Positions 19,525 through 27,815 of a stretch of 64,000 nucleotides of DNA are shown here, piece after piece. The notes below the pieces were generated by a model that was not told where the DNA came from, did no database searches, and saw only the letters and a list, made by a program, of their open reading frames with translations. Position 1 is the first letter of the stretch; every line of letters begins with the position of its first letter. A program made the position numbers and the translations under genes. Origin of the DNA: Alkalihalobacillus sp. TS-13 (lineage in GTDB: Bacteria > Bacillota > Bacilli > Bacillales > Fictibacillaceae); assembly GCF_019720915.1 (NCBI RefSeq), contig NZ_JAHKSI010000001.1:2790001-2854000 (forward strand), read 5' to 3'.

Positions 19525-19645
19525 GAGAATGTCCAGAAAAAATGGATCTTTGTCCAGAAAAACACTAATGTTGTCCAGAAAATCTAACTGATTGTCCAGT
19601 AAACCTACTACTTTGTCCACTAAAACTAAGTTTCCGTCCAGTATA
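19525..19645. repeat. Six-unit 21-bp periodic TGTCCAG array (array A)
   Basis: The hexamer GTCCAG (GTCCAC once) begins at 19531, 19552, 19573, 19594, 19615 and 19636, an exact 21-bp period. It is usually flanked as TTGTCCAG(A/T)AAA, with the rest of each unit divergent. It lies in the 614-bp hpf-secA gap. Read on the minus strand the phase gives a heptad LDxxxxL/F peptide (19390-19650), but there is no ribosome site and array B carries a stop in the same phase, so I do not call a gene. Confidence 0.75.
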
Positions 19646-19704
19646 AGCATTTGTGAGGGAATGAGCCTTACAATGTGGTACCTTCATACTACAAGCACCG
19701 AAAA

Positions 19705-19830
19705 CGAAACCTGTGTGCCTGGCACCGTTTCAAACCCCTTGGTATCACTGGATTTCTGAACGGTGCCAGGCACCTCCCCGCACCCCTTGCGGCTGTAAGG
19801 CGAAATTGTCGTGCCAGGCACCGAAAAAAT
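19705..19830. repeat. GTGCCTGGCAC palindrome repeat, copy 2
   Basis: Three near-palindromes (gtgcctggcacc, ggtgccaggcacc, gtgccaggcacc) lie about 48-50 bp apart with linkers like those of copy 1 (ccccttggtatcactggatttctgaac; ccttgcggc...aaggcgaaattgtc). It sits between the hpf terminator and the 21-bp array. Confidence 0.7.
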
Positions 19831-19837
19831 TTCCACT

Positions 19838-19869
19838 TAAAAAAGACGTGGTCCGCAGACCACGTCTTA
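19838..19869 (-). terminator. Rho-independent terminator of hpf
   Basis: A perfect minus-strand stem AAGACGTGGTC/GACCACGTCTT around TGCG, followed by a run of T, 22 bp after the hpf stop. Confidence 0.92.
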
Positions 19870-19891
19870 GCATTCCGATTTTGGTATTTAA

Positions 19892-20467
19892 TTATTCGAT
19901 ATCTGGGGCGATCAGCCCGTATTTGCCATCTTTACGTTTGTAGACTACGTTGGTTTCTCCGCTTTCTGCGTGTGAGAATACGAAGAAATTGTGGCCTAGC
20001 ATATCCATTTGAAGGATTGCTTCCTGGGTATCCATCGGTTTCAGATCGAAACGTTTGTTACGGACAACCGGGAATTCATCCTCATCCTCTTCTTCCTCAA
20101 GAAGTGTGGTTGTTGCAGGAGCTGCATTTCCATTTCCATTGGCGAAAGCGAATTTGATCGCACCGCCTTGACGGAATTTACGGTTAACTTTTGTTTTATG
20201 CTTACGGATCTGTCTTTCCAATTTTTCAACTACTAAATCAATGGCAGCATACATGTCATCATGCGATTCTTCAGCCCGTAATAGCAAACCTGGCATTGGA
20301 ATCGTCACTTCCACTAGCTGCTCGTTATTGAACACCTTCAGGTTGATGTAAACATCTGAGTTTGGAGTTCCATCAAAATAACGCTCGAGCTTACTAACTT
20401 TCTTTTCCGAGTAGTTCCTCAATGCTGGTGTTACCTCAATATTATCTCCACGAATATTAAAGTTCAT
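19892..20467 (-). CDS. hpf: Long-form ribosome hibernation promoting factor
   Basis: A 191-residue protein (YvyD type). An N-terminal S30AE domain (MNFNIRGDNIEVTPALRNYSEKKVSKLERYF, about 1-100) binds the 30S subunit. An acidic linker (LLEEEEDEDEFPVVRNKRF) leads to a C-terminal dimerisation domain (LKPMDTQEAILQMDMLGHNFFVFSHAESGETNVVYKRKDGKYGLI). It dimerises 70S ribosomes to 100S particles in stationary phase or stress. AGGAGGAG precedes the ATG. A stress-type promoter lies immediately upstream. Confidence 0.95.
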   Translation of the reverse strand: MNFNIRGDNIEVTPALRNYSEKKVSKLERYFDGTPNSDVYINLKVFNNEQLVEVTIPMPGLLLRAEESHDDMYAAIDLVVEKLERQIRKHKTKVNRKFRQGGAIKFAFANGNGNAAPATTTLLEEEEDEDEFPVVRNKRFDLKPMDTQEAILQMDMLGHNFFVFSHAESGETNVVYKRKDGKYGLIAPDIE

Positions 20468-20499
20468 GAGAGACTCCTCCTTTCGGTGTTTATATATAT

Positions 20500-20535
20500 T
20501 TCGTTATACCCCTTAACAATTCCTTCATAAACACG
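20500..20535 (-). promoter_or_regulatory. Overlapping sigma-B / sigma-H type promoter of hpf
   Basis: On the minus strand GTTTAT (20532-20527) and GGGTAT (20511-20506), 15 bp apart, fit a sigma-B promoter. Inside the same stretch GAAGGAATT followed 12 nt later by AACGAAAT fits a sigma-H promoter. B. subtilis yvyD is known to respond to both factors, which supports the reading. The rest of the 379-bp gap upstream is AT-rich with no feature I can name. Confidence 0.6.
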
Positions 20536-20778
20536 AAAAGAAACTCAAATATTATGACAATTTTTTTAAAATTCTGTCTTTTTGTTAGAAATAGGACTGA
20601 ATAGCGGAATATTAAGGGAAACGCGCGGTTAACATGCCATTGATCTGACATGTTACCCACATATTTCGACATCAATACCGAGGAGATGTAGAGGTCTTTT
20701 GAATCAATGTAAAGAAAATGTTAACAAGGTGCTTTTTTTATGTAGTACAATCATACCTGATCTGAATAAAGCAAAAAT

Positions 20779-20808
20779 AAAACCCGCTCCTCGCAGTGAG
20801 AAACGGGG
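20779..20808 (-). terminator. Rho-independent terminator of the cold shock gene
   Basis: A minus-strand stem CCCGTTTCTC/GAGGAGCGGG around ACTGC, followed by TTTTATTTTT. Confidence 0.85.
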
Positions 20809-20846
20809 AATTGCTTTTAATTCAAACCCTAAAAAAGGAATGTGAA

Positions 20847-21044
20847 TTAAAGCTTTGTTACGTTTGAAGCTTGAGGTCCACGGTTACCTTCAACTACTTC
20901 AAACTCAACGTCCTGACCTTCTTCAAGAGTCTTGAAGCCGTCAGAATTGATTGCAGAGTAGTGTACAAATACGTCGTCTTGACCTTCAACTTCGATGAAT
21001 CCGAAGCCCTTCTCTGCGTTGAACCATTTAACTTTTCCTTGCAT
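20847..21044 (-). CDS. cspC: Cold shock protein (CspA/CspC family)
   Basis: A 65-residue single-domain OB-fold protein starting [17 protein letters not shown], with both RNA-binding motifs (KGFGFIEV and VFVHYSAI) and ending [17 protein letters not shown]. It binds single-stranded RNA and acts as an RNA chaperone. The ATG at 21044 gives the usual family length; a GTG three codons earlier is less likely. It is monocistronic, with its own promoter and terminator. Which of the several Bacillus csp paralogues it matches cannot be settled, so the symbol is tentative. Confidence 0.93.
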   Translation of the reverse strand: MQGKVKWFNAEKGFGFIEVEGQDDVFVHYSAINSDGFKTLEEGQDVEFEVVEGNRGPQASNVTKL

Positions 21045-21097
21045 GTAATTCACATTCCTTTCGTATTCAAAAAATCATGTGGAATTTCCACACCTAG

Positions 21098-21127
21098 AGT
21101 ATACAACGTGACAACCTTTAGAGTCAA
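21098..21127 (-). promoter_or_regulatory. Sigma-A promoter of the cold shock gene
   Basis: On the minus strand TTGACT (21127-21122) and TATACT (21103-21098) are separated by 18 bp, placing the transcript start about 45-50 nt before the ATG. Confidence 0.6.
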
Positions 21128-21222
21128 GATTCCGAAAATGTTTAGTAAAAATAGACCAGTTATCAGACGACTATCTTTAGTACTCCTTTACTGCCCCTAG
21201 GGTTCATAAGTTTTCTAAATAA

Positions 21223-21825
21223 TCATTCTATTTCCCCGATCGCAATTTCCAGAGCCCTCTGAATCGTCTCGACTGGCCAACCTGGCAACCTTCCATTTTC
21301 AACTGAAAGCTCGAAGGATGCGGGCACATGGATAAAACCAGCCGGAATGGTTTCACTTCTCTTCTCATAGTGATGCAGTAATGAGTACATGACATTGTTG
21401 CACAGATAAGTACCTGCTGTATTGGAGATTTCGGCTGGGAGCCCGTTTTCCCGCAAAGCATTGACCATTTTCCGAATCGGTAAGGTTGAAAAATAGGCAG
21501 CTGGCCCGTCCTCGACAATCAGTTCATCGACCGGGATACGTCCATTGTTATCGCGGACCCCGTCATTAATATTGATCGCGACACGTTCCGGCGTGATCTT
21601 GTCTCTCCCTGCTGCCAGCCCGAGACAAACGACCGCATCAGGCTCGTGCTCCCTTACATAACCCAACAACACTTCTGCGGAGCGATCAAATTCAACAGGA
21701 AGGACGCGTCCCACGACCTCATAGCCTCTAATCGTCTTCCCAGCAAGATTCTTCACAATCAATTCAGTCGGATTGATACCATGATCCAAAAAAGGCTCAA
21801 AACCGGTAAGTAACAATTTCTTCAT
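21223..21825 (-). CDS. pcp: Pyroglutamyl-peptidase I
   Basis: A 200-residue cysteine peptidase (C15) that removes N-terminal pyroglutamate from peptides in the cytosol. The catalytic triad is visible: Glu in KITPERVAININD (about residue 80), Cys in TAGTYLCNNVMYSLLHH (about 143) and His in AGFIHVPASFE (about 166). It starts after a strong GGGAGGAGG. It lies upstream of the peptide-transport block and may work with it in peptide use. Confidence 0.95.
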   Translation of the reverse strand: MKKLLLTGFEPFLDHGINPTELIVKNLAGKTIRGYEVVGRVLPVEFDRSAEVLLGYVREHEPDAVVCLGLAAGRDKITPERVAININDGVRDNNGRIPVDELIVEDGPAAYFSTLPIRKMVNALRENGLPAEISNTAGTYLCNNVMYSLLHHYEKRSETIPAGFIHVPASFELSVENGRLPGWPVETIQRALEIAIGEIE

Positions 21826-21853
21826 TATATATGACCTCCTCCCTCACAATTTC

Positions 21854-22222
21854 TTAAATAAAAAGCAGTGATGTGAATGAAAAAAGCATCATCCCTGAAC
21901 CGATCCCTAAAAATAAGCTTTTCCCTTTCAAAAATACAGACTGCTTCCAAGCCATAAGTGAAGGATCTTTTTTCAATTGTTTATCAGTTTCAATGAAAGA
22001 ACGTGATTTCGGCACAGCCACGGCACTCAACTTCTTAAATCCTTCAAAAAACAAATCGAGAAATCCTGTCTGTAATACATAAAAACAAGCTCCGACAGTC
22101 ATACATATAAGCCCCCAGAAAAAAGCAAAATCGACAATCATCAACTTGTCTGCCCCCAGGAAGAACGTCCCGACGGTCAGAGCTGTTATAGATGTAATAA
22201 TGGAAAGTATATAGCTGATCAT
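21854..22222 (-). CDS. DUF3899 membrane protein
   Basis: A 122-residue protein with three membrane helices: residues 2-22, 30-52 and 100-120. They are joined by a basic loop (FEGFKKLSAVAVPKSRSFIETDKQLKKDPSL). This fits the DUF3899 family, small Bacillus proteins of unknown function often encoded beside oligopeptide transporters. It sits directly downstream of oppA on the same strand, so co-transcription is likely. Confidence 0.75.
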   Translation of the reverse strand: MISYILSIITSITALTVGTFFLGADKLMIVDFAFFWGLICMTVGACFYVLQTGFLDLFFEGFKKLSAVAVPKSRSFIETDKQLKKDPSLMAWKQSVFLKGKSLFLGIGSGMMLFSFTSLLFI

Positions 22223-22310
22223 CTTGCCTCTTCCTTTCCTTTATAAGTGACTGAATGGGAAGATACATTATGCACCTTCCCACCATGAATTCAGTCTCTA
22301 CCTTCTATCA

Positions 22311-23915
22311 TTAATTCGATACTTTTTCGGCCCAGCGCAGATCAGGCATACGGTTTACAGGATATACGACACCTTCATATTTCTCTGAAGTCAAGAAGTT
22401 TTGAGAGTAGAAGTATACAGGCATGAACGGGAGATCTTCCATTAACACACTTTCTGCCTGATGAAGGACTTCCATCCGTTCAGCCTCATCCTGGATCCCT
22501 TTCGATTTTTCAATCAATTCATCATATTTCTCATTTACCCAATTTGTCCGGTTATTGGGACTATCACCTAGATAGTAATCAAGAATCGGGGTAGGATCCA
22601 CATAGATACCGATCCAGCCCATCCGTGCCATTTGGAAGTTCCCTTGCTTCGTCGTATCGAGGTATGTTTTCCACTCCTGGTTATTAAGAGACACTTCGAC
22701 ACCTAGGTTCTGTTTCAACATCTCTTGAATACCTTCAGCGATTTTCTTATGGTTCTCGGACGTGTTATACACCATTTCAACCTGAGGAAGCTCGTCCCAT
22801 CCTTCCTCTTGTTTTGCCTCTTCAAGCAACTGTTTTGCTTTTTCAACATTTTCTTCAAAATATTTTTCTTTTTGTTTACGGAAATCACCATTCGGACCTT
22901 CAACCCCGTACGGTACGAATGCATAGGCAGGTTGTTCGCCAGCTTGGGATATGTTCTCTGTGATCGCCTGACGATCGATTGCCAACGCGAATGCTCTCCT
23001 TACTTTCGGATTGGTAAATGGTTCTTTTTCTACATTGAACATATACATGTATGTTCCGAAGTAAGGCTTGATTTTAAAGTCTTCACTATCTTTTTCTTGC
23101 GCAATGACATCCGTCGGCAAGGTATCGATCAGGTCAAGTTCACCCGATTTGTACATTTGATAATAGGTGGTTGCATCGTTAACCATTGCCCATGTGATTT
23201 TTTCCATGGAAATCGACTTTTTATTCCAATATTCATCGTTCTTTTCCGCCACAAGTTCACTGTCATGTTTCCAGCTTTTCAATGTGTAAGCCCCATTGCT
23301 GACATATCCATCAGCAGCGGATGCCCAGTTTTCATTCTCTTCCACGACCTTTTGATTGACCGGATAATATGGCCAGAAGGTCAATAATTTTTCAAAGAAT
23401 CCCGTTGGAGATTTCAGTTCGACCTTCAACGTCTTTTCATCAACGGCAGTCACTCCGACATCTTCAGCAGAACCTTCCCCTTTGTTATAGGCTTCTGCCC
23501 CTTTCAAGTAATAAAGGTAGAAAGCGAATGAGCTTCCTGTATCAGGATTAAGAACCCGTTTCCAGGCATACTCAAAATCTCCCGCAGTGACAGGATCCCC
23601 GTTCGACCACTTGGCGTCCCGGATCGTGAACGTATACACCTTTTTATCTTCTGAAACTTTTACATCCTCTGCAAGTGCAGCAACTGGTTCCCCTTCCTTA
23701 CTTTTCGTATAAAGCCCTTCAAACAAATGATCAAGTACCCATCCTGAAGTAGTATCTGTGGCCAAAGCCGGATCCAATGAAGGCGGTTCACTCTTTGCGT
23801 TCACTGTTATCTCTTGTTCAATTTCTCCTCCCGAACCGCTGTTTCCGTTACACGCTGTAAGGAATGGTACAACAACCAAAACCATCAATAAACTAAACAA
23901 TACGCTTTTTTTCAT
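22311..23915 (-). CDS. oppA: Oligopeptide ABC transporter substrate-binding lipoprotein
   Basis: A 534-residue SBP family 5 protein. A signal peptide with lipobox FLTAC (Cys about 22) anchors it to the outer face of the membrane. The mature part shows EPPSLDPALATDTTSGWVLDHLFEGLYT, VRRAFALAIDRQAI and other dipeptide/oligopeptide-binder blocks. The start at 23915 follows GGGAGGATAATC; 14 upstream codons are ignored. It delivers peptides to the OppBCDF permease encoded upstream, and sits last in the transporter run. DppE-like specificity is possible, since dppA is in the same cluster. Confidence 0.94.
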   Translation of the reverse strand: MKKSVLFSLLMVLVVVPFLTACNGNSGSGGEIEQEITVNAKSEPPSLDPALATDTTSGWVLDHLFEGLYTKSKEGEPVAALAEDVKVSEDKKVYTFTIRDAKWSNGDPVTAGDFEYAWKRVLNPDTGSSFAFYLYYLKGAEAYNKGEGSAEDVGVTAVDEKTLKVELKSPTGFFEKLLTFWPYYPVNQKVVEENENWASAADGYVSNGAYTLKSWKHDSELVAEKNDEYWNKKSISMEKITWAMVNDATTYYQMYKSGELDLIDTLPTDVIAQEKDSEDFKIKPYFGTYMYMFNVEKEPFTNPKVRRAFALAIDRQAITENISQAGEQPAYAFVPYGVEGPNGDFRKQKEKYFEENVEKAKQLLEEAKQEEGWDELPQVEMVYNTSENHKKIAEGIQEMLKQNLGVEVSLNNQEWKTYLDTTKQGNFQMARMGWIGIYVDPTPILDYYLGDSPNNRTNWVNEKYDELIEKSKGIQDEAERMEVLHQAESVLMEDLPFMPVYFYSQNFLTSEKYEGVVYPVNRMPDLRWAEKVSN

Positions 23916-23931
23916 GATTATCCTCCCAATT

Positions 23932-24891
23932 TTAAGTATTATATAAATGGCAAGCAACCCAGTGATTTTCTTTTTCTTCCTTCCATTCAGGCGTTATTTC
24001 GCCACAAATATCCATTGCATGCGAACACCGTGTACGGAACCTGCATCCTGACGGAGGGGTGATCGGACTTGGCGGATCCCCTTCTAAGACGATCCGTTCT
24101 CTCCGTTCGGCAGTCGGACTTGGTAACGGAATCGCCGACAACAGTGCTTGAGTATACGGATGAAGCGGTTCATCGAATAGTGCATCACTATCAGCAAGCT
24201 CCATCATATTACCGAGATACATCACACCGATCCTGTCACTGATATGTTTCACCATACCCAGGTCATGAGCGATAAATAGATACGTGAGTCCTTCCTCTTC
24301 TTTCAAATCCTCCATCAAATTGACGATTTGTGCCTGTATTGAAACGTCCAAAGCAGATATCGGCTCATCTGCAACGATGAAATCCGGTTCAACAGCAAGT
24401 GCTCTTGCAATCCCGATTCTCTGGCGTTGGCCACCACTGAATTCGTGAGGATAACGTTTCGCATGATCCTGACTCAACCCCACTTTTTCAAGAAGTTCAA
24501 ACACTCGCTCTTTTCGCTGCTTTCCTTTTAAAAGTCCGTGTGCATCAATGCCTTCAGCGATAATATCAATGATCCGCATTCTCGGATTCAATGAGGCATG
24601 GGGATCTTGAAAGATCATTTGCATATCCCTGTTGAATTTCCTCGCTTCTTTCCCTTTCAACCGGCTTGTGTCTTTCCCTTTGAAAATGATGCTCCCGTCA
24701 GTCGCTTTATGAAGACCGACGACAGTCCTTCCAAGTGTCGATTTACCACTGCCACTCTCACCAACAAGACCCAGTGTTTCACCTTTGTTGATTGAAAAAG
24801 AAATATCATCGACAGCTTTCAAGGATTGATTCCTTCCCACATTAAAGTGTTTCTTGACGTTTCTCACTTCTAAAAGTTGTTCTCCTGTCAT
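23932..24891 (-). CDS. oppF: Oligopeptide ABC transporter ATPase OppF
   Basis: A 319-residue ATPase with Walker A GESGSGKST, signature SGGQRQRIGIARAL, Walker B FIVADEP, and the C-terminal oligo_HPY region with cysteines (SGCRFRTRCSHAMDICGE) typical of OppF/DppF. It pairs with OppD to power peptide import. The start overlaps the oppD stop. Confidence 0.94.
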   Translation of the reverse strand: MTGEQLLEVRNVKKHFNVGRNQSLKAVDDISFSINKGETLGLVGESGSGKSTLGRTVVGLHKATDGSIIFKGKDTSRLKGKEARKFNRDMQMIFQDPHASLNPRMRIIDIIAEGIDAHGLLKGKQRKERVFELLEKVGLSQDHAKRYPHEFSGGQRQRIGIARALAVEPDFIVADEPISALDVSIQAQIVNLMEDLKEEEGLTYLFIAHDLGMVKHISDRIGVMYLGNMMELADSDALFDEPLHPYTQALLSAIPLPSPTAERRERIVLEGDPPSPITPPSGCRFRTRCSHAMDICGEITPEWKEEKENHWVACHLYNT

Positions 24892-25907
24892 TGATCATTC
24901 CTCCCAGCTGATACCAACTCTTCCACTGACGGAGCCCTCGGGTCATTCAGCCAACATCTCGCATAATGGGATTCAGAAGCTTTTGTCGGCTCTGGCATTT
25001 CCTGGACACAAATTTCCATCGCGTAGGCACACCGAGCAGCAAAAGGACAACCCTTCGGGGGAGCGAACAGATCTGGCGGAGTTCCTTCTATTGGAATAAG
25101 TCGTTCTTTTTGTCCTTGATCGTATTTTGGAATGGAATTTAGAAGTCCCCATGTATAAGGATGTTTCGGATTTTCAAAAATTTCTTCCACAGTCCCGCTC
25201 TCGACAACCATCCCCGCATACATGACTGCCACCCGCTGCGCAACCTCTGCTACCACGCCAAGATCGTGAGTGATGATCAAGATGGATGTTTGAAGACGTT
25301 TTTGCAGATCTTTCAATAGATCCAATATTTGAGCCTGAATGGTTACATCCAATGCCGTAGTCGGTTCATCAGCAATGATCAACTGAGGATCACAAGAAAT
25401 CGCCATCGCAATCAATACCCGCTGCCTCATCCCACCGCTCAACTCGTGAGGATATTGGCTGTATCGCTTTTCAGGGTTGGGTATACCGACAAGACCCAGC
25501 AATTCAATGACACGGTCCTTCACCTGGTTTTTTTCTAAATCCGTATGTTTCTTGATCGTTTCCGCGATTTGGTTGCCGATTTTCATTGTTGGATTAAGTG
25601 AGGTCATTGGATCCTGTGAGATCAATCCAATTTTAGTCCCTTTGATCTTTTGCATTTGTTTTTTCGACAAACCTAGAATTTCATTACTTTCAAACTTGAT
25701 GCTGCCATTTCGGATCCGGCTCACGTTTTTGGGTAAAAGTCCCATGACCGACTGTGCCGTAACGCTTTTCCCGCAGCCACTCTCCCCGACAACCGCAAGC
25801 ACTTCCCCTTGATTGATATGAAAATCAACACCACGGACGGCCTTCACTTCACCTCCGTAAGTTTTAAAAGAGACCTGTAAATCCTGGACCTCTAGTAAAC
25901 GTTCCAT
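24888..25907 (-). CDS. oppD: Oligopeptide ABC transporter ATPase OppD
   Basis: A 339-residue ATPase with Walker A GESGCGKS, signature SGGMRQRVLIAMAI, Walker B LIIADEPTTALDV and a C-terminal oligo_HPY segment (PPKGCPFAARCAYAMEICVQEMP). It forms a heterodimer with OppF. AAGGAGGG precedes the ATG, 11 bp after oppC. Confidence 0.94.
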   Translation of the reverse strand: MERLLEVQDLQVSFKTYGGEVKAVRGVDFHINQGEVLAVVGESGCGKSVTAQSVMGLLPKNVSRIRNGSIKFESNEILGLSKKQMQKIKGTKIGLISQDPMTSLNPTMKIGNQIAETIKKHTDLEKNQVKDRVIELLGLVGIPNPEKRYSQYPHELSGGMRQRVLIAMAISCDPQLIIADEPTTALDVTIQAQILDLLKDLQKRLQTSILIITHDLGVVAEVAQRVAVMYAGMVVESGTVEEIFENPKHPYTWGLLNSIPKYDQGQKERLIPIEGTPPDLFAPPKGCPFAARCAYAMEICVQEMPEPTKASESHYARCWLNDPRAPSVEELVSAGRNDQ

Positions 25908-25918
25908 CGTATCCCTCC

Positions 25919-26860
25919 TTAGTCCCGTGATTGCGGATCAAGGGCATCTTGTAATCCGTCACCAAATACATTGAATGCAAACATCGTAAGTGAGATCAAG
26001 AAACCGGGGAAGAACAACCTCCACCATTGTCCTGTCAAAATAACACCGAGTGCATCATTTGCCATGGTCCCCCAGCTTGCAATCGGAGCCTGTACACCTA
26101 AACCGATGAAGCTGAGAAAAGATTCAGCGAATATCGCCTGTGGAATCGTAAACGTCAAATTAACGATGATGATCCCGATCATATTCGGAAAGAGATGACG
26201 CCAGATGATTTTTCGATGCGGAGTACCAAGCTTTTGAGCCGCTGCTACATATTCCTGTTCCTTCAACTGGAGAATCTGCCCCCTCACGATCCTGGCCATT
26301 CCTACCCAGCCTGTGATTGAGAGCGCTATGATGATCGTCCATAATCCTGGTTTCATGACAACGAGCAGCAATATGACCACAAGGAGATATGGAATCCCAT
26401 ATAAAATTTCAACGATCCTCATCAAGGTGCTGTCAACACGATCACCGAATTTCCCTCTGCCAGCCATGTAACCGGATATTCCACCGACAAGAAGGCCTAA
26501 GATCAAATCGATAAGCGCAGCCGCGACTCCGATCGTCAACGAGATCCGTGCTCCATACCATGTCCTTGTCCACATATCCCTTCCGAGTGAATCCGTCCCG
26601 AACCAGTGATCGCCTCCAGGGGCAAGGTTTCTTCCCGTCAAGCTCTGATCCGAGTAATTGTAAGGAGTCATTTGCGGTCCGAATATTGCAAAGAAGGAGA
26701 TAAAAACGAGTAAAACCAAACCTAAGACAGCAAGCTTGTTTTTCAGAATCTTAAGGACGGTATCCTTCCACTGGCTTATACTAGGACGGACGATTTCATC
26801 AGGTTTGAACCTGCTCCGATCAATGGGGCGGAAAACATCTTCATTTCTCTGTTCTATCAT
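25919..26860 (-). CDS. oppC: Oligopeptide ABC transporter permease OppC
   Basis: A 313-residue protein with six membrane helices, an N-terminal OppC_N segment (LGLVLLVFISFFAIFGPQMTPYNY) and the EAA loop EYVAAAQKLGTPHRKIIWRHLFPN that contacts the ATPases. It pairs with OppB. The ATG at 26860 follows AAGGGGGATTGAAC, 2 bp after the oppB stop. Confidence 0.94.
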   Translation of the reverse strand: MIEQRNEDVFRPIDRSRFKPDEIVRPSISQWKDTVLKILKNKLAVLGLVLLVFISFFAIFGPQMTPYNYSDQSLTGRNLAPGGDHWFGTDSLGRDMWTRTWYGARISLTIGVAAALIDLILGLLVGGISGYMAGRGKFGDRVDSTLMRIVEILYGIPYLLVVILLLVVMKPGLWTIIIALSITGWVGMARIVRGQILQLKEQEYVAAAQKLGTPHRKIIWRHLFPNMIGIIIVNLTFTIPQAIFAESFLSFIGLGVQAPIASWGTMANDALGVILTGQWWRLFFPGFLISLTMFAFNVFGDGLQDALDPQSRD

Positions 26861-26862
26861 GT

Positions 26863-27789
26863 TCAATCCCCCTTGCTCGTTAACTTGATTCTCGGGTCGA
26901 CAATACGGTAAGAGATATCAACTAGAAATAAAGTAATAATCAGGATCGTACTGAAAAAAATCGTAGTCCCTAGAATTACCGGAAAATCGCGATTGAATAT
27001 ACTATCTACAAAATATTTGCCGATTCCAGGAATCGCAAAGATCTTTTCGATGACAAAGGTACCCGTCAATAAAAAAGCGGCAAGCGGTCCGATAAATGAA
27101 ATGACCGGAATCAAAGCATTACGGACACCGTGCTTGATGACGATACCAATGGTACTCAACCCTTTGGCGTCAGCAGTTTTGATATAGTTCTGATTCATGA
27201 CCTCAAGCATGCTGGAACGCATGAATCTTGCAATGATCGCTAAAGGGGCGGTAGCTAGTGCAAGCGAAGGCAAAATCGTATGGAACCAAGTCCCCCATGA
27301 AGCTACCGGTAACAAACCCCAATCGACAGCGAAATATTTGATTAAGAGAGGAGCAAGGATGAAACTAGGAATCGAGATGCCGATAATCGCAAATGTCATC
27401 GTCAAATAATCAATGATTCCGTTGTGATTCAACGCTGCGATGATCCCTAAGATCAATCCAAAAATAAGTGCAATCACAAGCGATTGGATCCCTAGTAAAG
27501 CAGAAGCAGGAAAACCATCAGCAATCAATGTATTGACATCTCTTGTTTCGGATTGGATAGACGGCCCCAGATCAAACATCGCTAAATTTTTCAAATATAA
27601 GAGATACTGTACAGGCAAGGGCTCGTCCAGATTGAACTTAGCCCTCATGTTCTCTAAAACATCTGCAGGTAGTACATCTGCATCAGAAGCGAAAGGATCA
27701 CCTGGGATCGAATGCATAATAATGAATGTGATCGTCGTGATAACCCAGATGGTGACGAGCATGGTGAAAATCCGTTTGATAATATACAA
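26863..27789 (-). CDS. oppB: Oligopeptide ABC transporter permease OppB
   Basis: A 308-residue protein with six helices and the EAA-type loop NQNYIKTADAKGLSTIGIVIKHGVRNALIPV. The start is a TTG at 27789 with GGAGG upstream, giving the usual OppB N-terminus (YIIKRIFTMLVTIWVITTITFIIMHSIPGDPF). A longer frame upstream is cysteine- and tryptophan-rich and implausible. It is the first transporter gene after dppA, 26 bp away, so dppA-oppBCDFA is probably one operon. Confidence 0.93.
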   Translation of the reverse strand: MYIIKRIFTMLVTIWVITTITFIIMHSIPGDPFASDADVLPADVLENMRAKFNLDEPLPVQYLLYLKNLAMFDLGPSIQSETRDVNTLIADGFPASALLGIQSLVIALIFGLILGIIAALNHNGIIDYLTMTFAIIGISIPSFILAPLLIKYFAVDWGLLPVASWGTWFHTILPSLALATAPLAIIARFMRSSMLEVMNQNYIKTADAKGLSTIGIVIKHGVRNALIPVISFIGPLAAFLLTGTFVIEKIFAIPGIGKYFVDSIFNRDFPVILGTTIFFSTILIITLFLVDISYRIVDPRIKLTSKGD

Positions 27790-27815
27790 GTCCCTACTCC
27801 CTCCCTGGTGAAAAG

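Noticed and set aside
19525-19645. CRISPR or iteron origin for the 21-bp array
   Set aside because: Period too short for CRISPR; no replication initiator gene or AT-rich unwinding region nearby, so an origin cannot be supported.
19390-19650. Minus-strand open frame with LDxxxxL/F heptads over array A
   Set aside because: No ribosome site or partner genes, and the sister array at 46440-46556 has a stop in the same phase; the periodic DNA explains the open frame.
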